Source of the DNA: Spirogloea muscicola
Taxonomy: Eukaryota; Streptophyta; Zygnematophyceae; Spirogloeales; Spirogloeaceae
Assembly: GCA_009602725.1 (NCBI GenBank)
Contig: WELB01000003.1
Location: 1,264,509 to 1,274,585 of the forward strand
Reading direction: 5' to 3'
DNA length: 10,077 nt
Shown: piece after piece, positions 7,901 through 10,077 of the stretch
Position numbering within the stretch: the first letter of the stretch is position 1
How the letters are laid out: every line of letters starts with the position of its first letter
The notes under the pieces: generated by a model
Database searches by the model: none
The model's input: the letters and a program-made list of their open reading frames with translations, nothing else
What the model was told of the DNA's origin: nothing
Made by a program: the position numbers and the translations under genes

Positions 7901-9371
7901 ACCAAGGATGTTATTGAGCATCTGACTGACCTGAAACCATCGGTCAAGGACAGTTGCAGCTGGGGCAAGCATCAGTTCTGCAAATTCACTAACAACAGAG
8001 ACAAAGCACAGTGCCACAGTCAGCGAGTAAAATATACCACAAGGACAGCGGCCGTGCTTTGTAATACACACCATACTCAAAAGTATCACATATCTGTCGC
8101 TGGATGTCACATGCCACACTGGCTGCAGCCTGAGCCTTTCCTGTAACTCAAGAGCTCAACCAGCTCTAACACGTAATCCTCTCAGCAGGTAAATCCTTAC
8201 AGTGTGCTCTTAGCACCCATGCCCGCCAGGCGCCTGAGCATGCCAGCCGTGCTCTTTGTCTGCTGCCACTGCTCAGACAACCTCCACCCTCCTTGCCTCC
8301 ATGACGACGGCTCCGGAGGCACTGTGTCTAGAAGGGGGTCCAGGAAGGCTGTGAACTTCTCCAGCATCTGCTCATACCTGCTGAAAAGTATTAGCAGCAA
8401 ACAGCGGTGCATTTCCTCCCACTCCCAATGCTGTTTACTGCAGCCGGAGTCGTGCCACGAGACTAAACCCTAAACCCCTAAATCCTAAATCCTCTGAGCT
8501 GGCATGGGAGCTTGCACAAGGGCCTGCAACGGAACATGAACAGGCATATATGCAAGTGGAGAATGTCACGACTCATCAGGCCTGGTTGGCCTTGGCGTAC
8601 TTGGGATACGCCTTGGCGTCGGCCTTGGAGAACTTTGAGATTTCGGCGTCGTTGAGCTCTGCATCAGGACCCATGAGCAGGTAGCGGCCGTCGCAGAGCG
8701 GCGTGAACGAGGACGGGCTCCTTGGGAGGAGCTTCAGACCGTGCTGGTGCAGCTTCAAGTCCCTGCATTGCCAGCAGCACACGCCAACACAATCGCGACT
8801 GAGGGCCAATTTGCTAGTTGCATTAAAGGCAGCAGAAAGGTCACATGGAAAGCCCTTTGTGAGTTTGATTTGCTGCTTCTAAATCCACCTCCTGATTGTT
8901 TTGCCTAGATCACTTCCTCTTCCACTAAGTGATTACTTGAGGACCTTACGGTTGTAAGCCGGGGTTGTAATCATCACACAATACTTGTCGAGAAAATCAG
9001 AATTCGCCAAGCTTGAAGAAGGGGCAAAGTCATTGCAGAGGCGACAGTGAGCTGCAGATAGGTGCGCGCCTGATGATGGCCGGCCGGAGGAGGCTCTGGA
9101 GGTAGCTGGCGCGGGAGAACTTGAATCCCGGAACGAGCTCCTCGGTGACTGCAGCGCCGCCCAGCACAGGCCGCCGCTCCAGCACCGCCACGCTCCGGCC
9201 GGCCTTGGCGAGGTACGCGGCGGCGACGAGGCCGTTGTGCCCGCCGCCGACGACGACCGCATCCCACAGCCTGCCATTGCCGGCGATGCGGAGCAGCGCA
9301 TTGGTCGGCCGTCGGGCGTGCCATCTGGCGCCTCCAGCGGAGCGGAGCTGCAGGCAACCGCGAACGGCCAT
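4922..9371 (-). CDS. PYROXD2-like FAD-dependent oxidoreductase, 15 exons, 582 aa
   Basis: Exons on the minus strand, in transcript order: 9371-9070, 8762-8601, 8377-8201, 7988-7931, 7782-7732, 7438-7356, 7174-7087, 6948-6889, 6758-6684, 6501-6436, 6192-6077, 5842-5730, 5613-5534, 5413-5293, 5118-4922 (TGA). They sum to 1749 bases, and split codons rejoin correctly at every junction. Residues 42-47 (GGGHNG) with Glu65 form the N-terminal FAD-binding fold. '[17 protein letters not shown]' (71-87) and '[20 protein letters not shown]' (550-569) are family signatures, the latter the C-terminal FAD motif. Residues 1-36 hold seven Arg and no Asp or Glu, which suggests mitochondrial import, as known for animal PYROXD2. 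The start ATG (9371) sits in GCCGCCATGG context and is the first in-frame ATG after a stop at 9618-9620. The substrate and reaction of the family are not settled. Members resemble phytoene desaturases, but this is not a carotenoid enzyme of the CrtI/PDS group by its motifs. Splice choices are inferred from sequence and protein similarity. I see no frameshift or internal stop, so the gene looks functional. Confidence 0.93.
6192..6248 (-). repeat. 41-base duplication containing the intron 10 acceptor
   Basis: The stretch CTACAATACCA occurs at 6193-6203 and again at 6234-6244, with about 24 alike bases around each copy and a 41-base offset. On the gene strand each copy gives TGGTATTGTAG followed by a CTAC core, so the 3' splice site of intron 10 is duplicated. 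The acceptor at 6194-6193 keeps the reading frame. The upstream copy would add 41 bases and shift the frame, so it is a decoy or a source of mis-spliced RNA. Confidence 0.75.
8463..8492 (+). repeat. Telomere-like repeat tract inside intron 2
   Basis: The plus strand reads TAAACCC, TAAACCCC, TAAATCC, TAAATCC in a row: four degenerate units of CCCTAAA, which is TTTAGGG on the gene strand, the plant and algal telomere unit. The tract is flanked by ordinary intron sequence and lies between exons 2 and 3 of the oxidoreductase gene, so it is interstitial and not a chromosome end. The AAACCCTAA core also matches the plant telo-box, but that motif usually acts in promoters, so a regulatory role here is only a possibility. 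Confidence 0.75.
8763..9069 (-). other. Intron 1 with a GC donor (GC-AG intron)
   Basis: Exon 1 must end after the AG at 9071-9070 for the frame to pass into exon 2 (Arg101 split as AG|G). The next bases are GC (9069-9068), not GT. The acceptor at 8764-8763 follows GGCAATGC and is ordinary. The nearest downstream GT is about 25 bases into the intron, and using it would add residues absent from the family. This is either a true GC-AG intron or a GT donor altered by mutation or sequencing error. Confidence 0.7.
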
Positions 9372-9640
9372 GGCGGCACGGCGGCACGGGCCGCGGCGGC
9401 CGCGGACCTGCCGGCGAAGGCGCCAGCCCCGGCGGCCTTGACGTCGACCACCGCCGCCGCGAGCGCGGCCGCCGCCCCCGCCGGGGGCGCCATGACCGCA
9501 ACGGCACTCCTCCCGCAGAGGGGCTACGCCACGGCGCTCTCTTCGCGGGCGCTGAGGCGGCGGCGGCGGCGGCGGCGTCGGCGGCGGCGGCGGCGGCGAC
9601 GGCGGGGTATGGCGTGATCATTGCATGGCTCCCGTGGCGG
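9372..9640 (-). promoter_or_regulatory. GC-rich 5' leader or promoter region with a CGG run
   Basis: This is the region immediately upstream of the oxidoreductase start codon. It is dominated by G and C and contains an interrupted CGG/CCG trinucleotide run at about 9556-9605. No TATA box stands out. An ATG at 9493-9491 in strong context (G at -3 and +4) opens another frame that overlaps the chosen start, so transcription may begin downstream of 9491, or the leader may be spliced. The chosen frame itself stays open, without an ATG, back to 9617. The promoter assignment rests on position only. Confidence 0.4.
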
Positions 9641-9811
9641 GGGCGGCCATGTGACGCCGGGTGGGACACTCCCCAAATCTAGGAGGGCGGGCCGCCAGTT
9701 TGGCGGGGGGCCAGATGTAGCGGCCCCGCTTGGCGACGGCGGCTACGGGGCGCGCCAGACGAGCGTGGACGACGGGCGGCGTGGAGCACATGCGGGCACC
9801 GGCTTGGGGCA

Positions 9812-10042
9812 AAGAAAGTGCTCGCCCAGAGAGAAGAGGAGCTGGCAAAGCCAGCCCAAAAACAATGGACAATGTACCAAAGCCAAAGAAAGAGAAAAAG
9901 CGGCTGCTGATATGAAAGAATCGGCTGTGAAATGCCAGCCAGATGCATACAGGTGTTCATGACGGAGCCAAAGGCTAGGCAGACAGGGCGCCCTCAATAC
10001 CCCCGTGTCAGCAGTAGGAAGTCAGATGAGCTGAGGGGAGGA
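9812..10042 (-). mobile_element. Internally deleted LINE-like derivative upstream of the oxidoreductase gene
   Basis: In minus-strand order, 10042-9987 matches the leader beside the zinc-finger ORF (551-624), and 9870-9812 matches the 87-base 3'-tail unit (GTGCTCGCCCA...GGAGCTGGCAAAGCCAGCCC...AACAATGGACAA). Only about 115 bases lie between, with no ORF. The order and strand agree with an element whose coding region has been lost. It sits about 440 bases upstream of the start codon, and so may overlap the gene's promoter. The right boundary is uncertain because the family sequence may continue past the window. Confidence 0.55.
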
Positions 10043-10077
10043 AGAGCAACCCCGCTGCGCAAGCCAGAGGCTGCTGC

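Noticed and set aside
8463-8492. Telomere-like tract as a chromosome end
   Set aside because: Only about 30 bases, degenerate, and flanked on both sides by exons of the same gene.
8933-9669. Long minus- and plus-strand frames rich in Ala, Arg and Pro around the CGG run
   Set aside because: They arise from GC-rich, stop-poor sequence and overlap the well-supported exon 1 in other frames. They have no recognisable domain.
1-10077. CRISPR arrays, tRNA and rRNA genes, bacterial operons
   Set aside because: No regular direct repeats with spacers, no cloverleaf or rRNA signatures noticed, and the spliced gene plus retroelements show nuclear eukaryotic DNA.

Overview
The window looks like nuclear DNA from a photosynthetic eukaryote of the green lineage, most likely a green alga. 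The evidence is one spliced gene whose protein resembles plant PYROXD2-type oxidoreductases, GT-AG introns of about 116-307 bases, a TTTAGGG-type telomere-like tract inside an intron, a TGTAA motif (the chlorophyte poly(A) signal) at the end of a retroelement, and GC-rich coding next to AT-richer introns. The species cannot be named from this sequence.

Right half (4922-9371, minus strand): one gene in 15 exons for a FAD-dependent oxidoreductase of the PYROXD2 / phytoene-dehydrogenase-like family. I joined the exons by hand. All 14 junctions keep the frame, the coding length is exactly 1749 bases (582 residues plus stop), and human PYROXD2 is about the same length. The first intron appears to use a GC donor. 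Two acceptors are NAGNAG tandems, one acceptor lies in a 41-base duplication, and intron 2 carries telomere-like repeats. The upstream region (9372-9640) is very GC-rich with a CGG run.

Left half (1-4260): broken mobile elements, nearly all on the minus strand. Bases 1-573 hold an open, edge-truncated stretch of a non-LTR (LINE-like) ORF with a CCHC zinc finger. Bases 926-2106 hold a decayed retroelement segment: an aspartic protease (retropepsin) followed by a domain resembling the start of a C5-cytosine DNA methyltransferase. Next to it, 2134-2491 is a 358-base foldback element, and a related single copy lies at 828-882. A 25-26-base tandem repeat lies at 2677-2775. Bases 3176-4140 hold the 3' end of a LINE-like element: the C-terminal part of its ORF, then a 3' tail containing an 87-base tandem duplication.

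Right edge (9812-10042): a third, short copy of the LINE-like family, in which the leader seen beside the 1-573 copy and the tail seen at 3262-3420 lie side by side with no ORF between. This looks like an internally deleted, non-autonomous derivative about 440 bases upstream of the oxidoreductase start codon.

I see no gene in 626-827, 2780-3175 or 4261-4921, and no rRNA, tRNA or CRISPR array anywhere.
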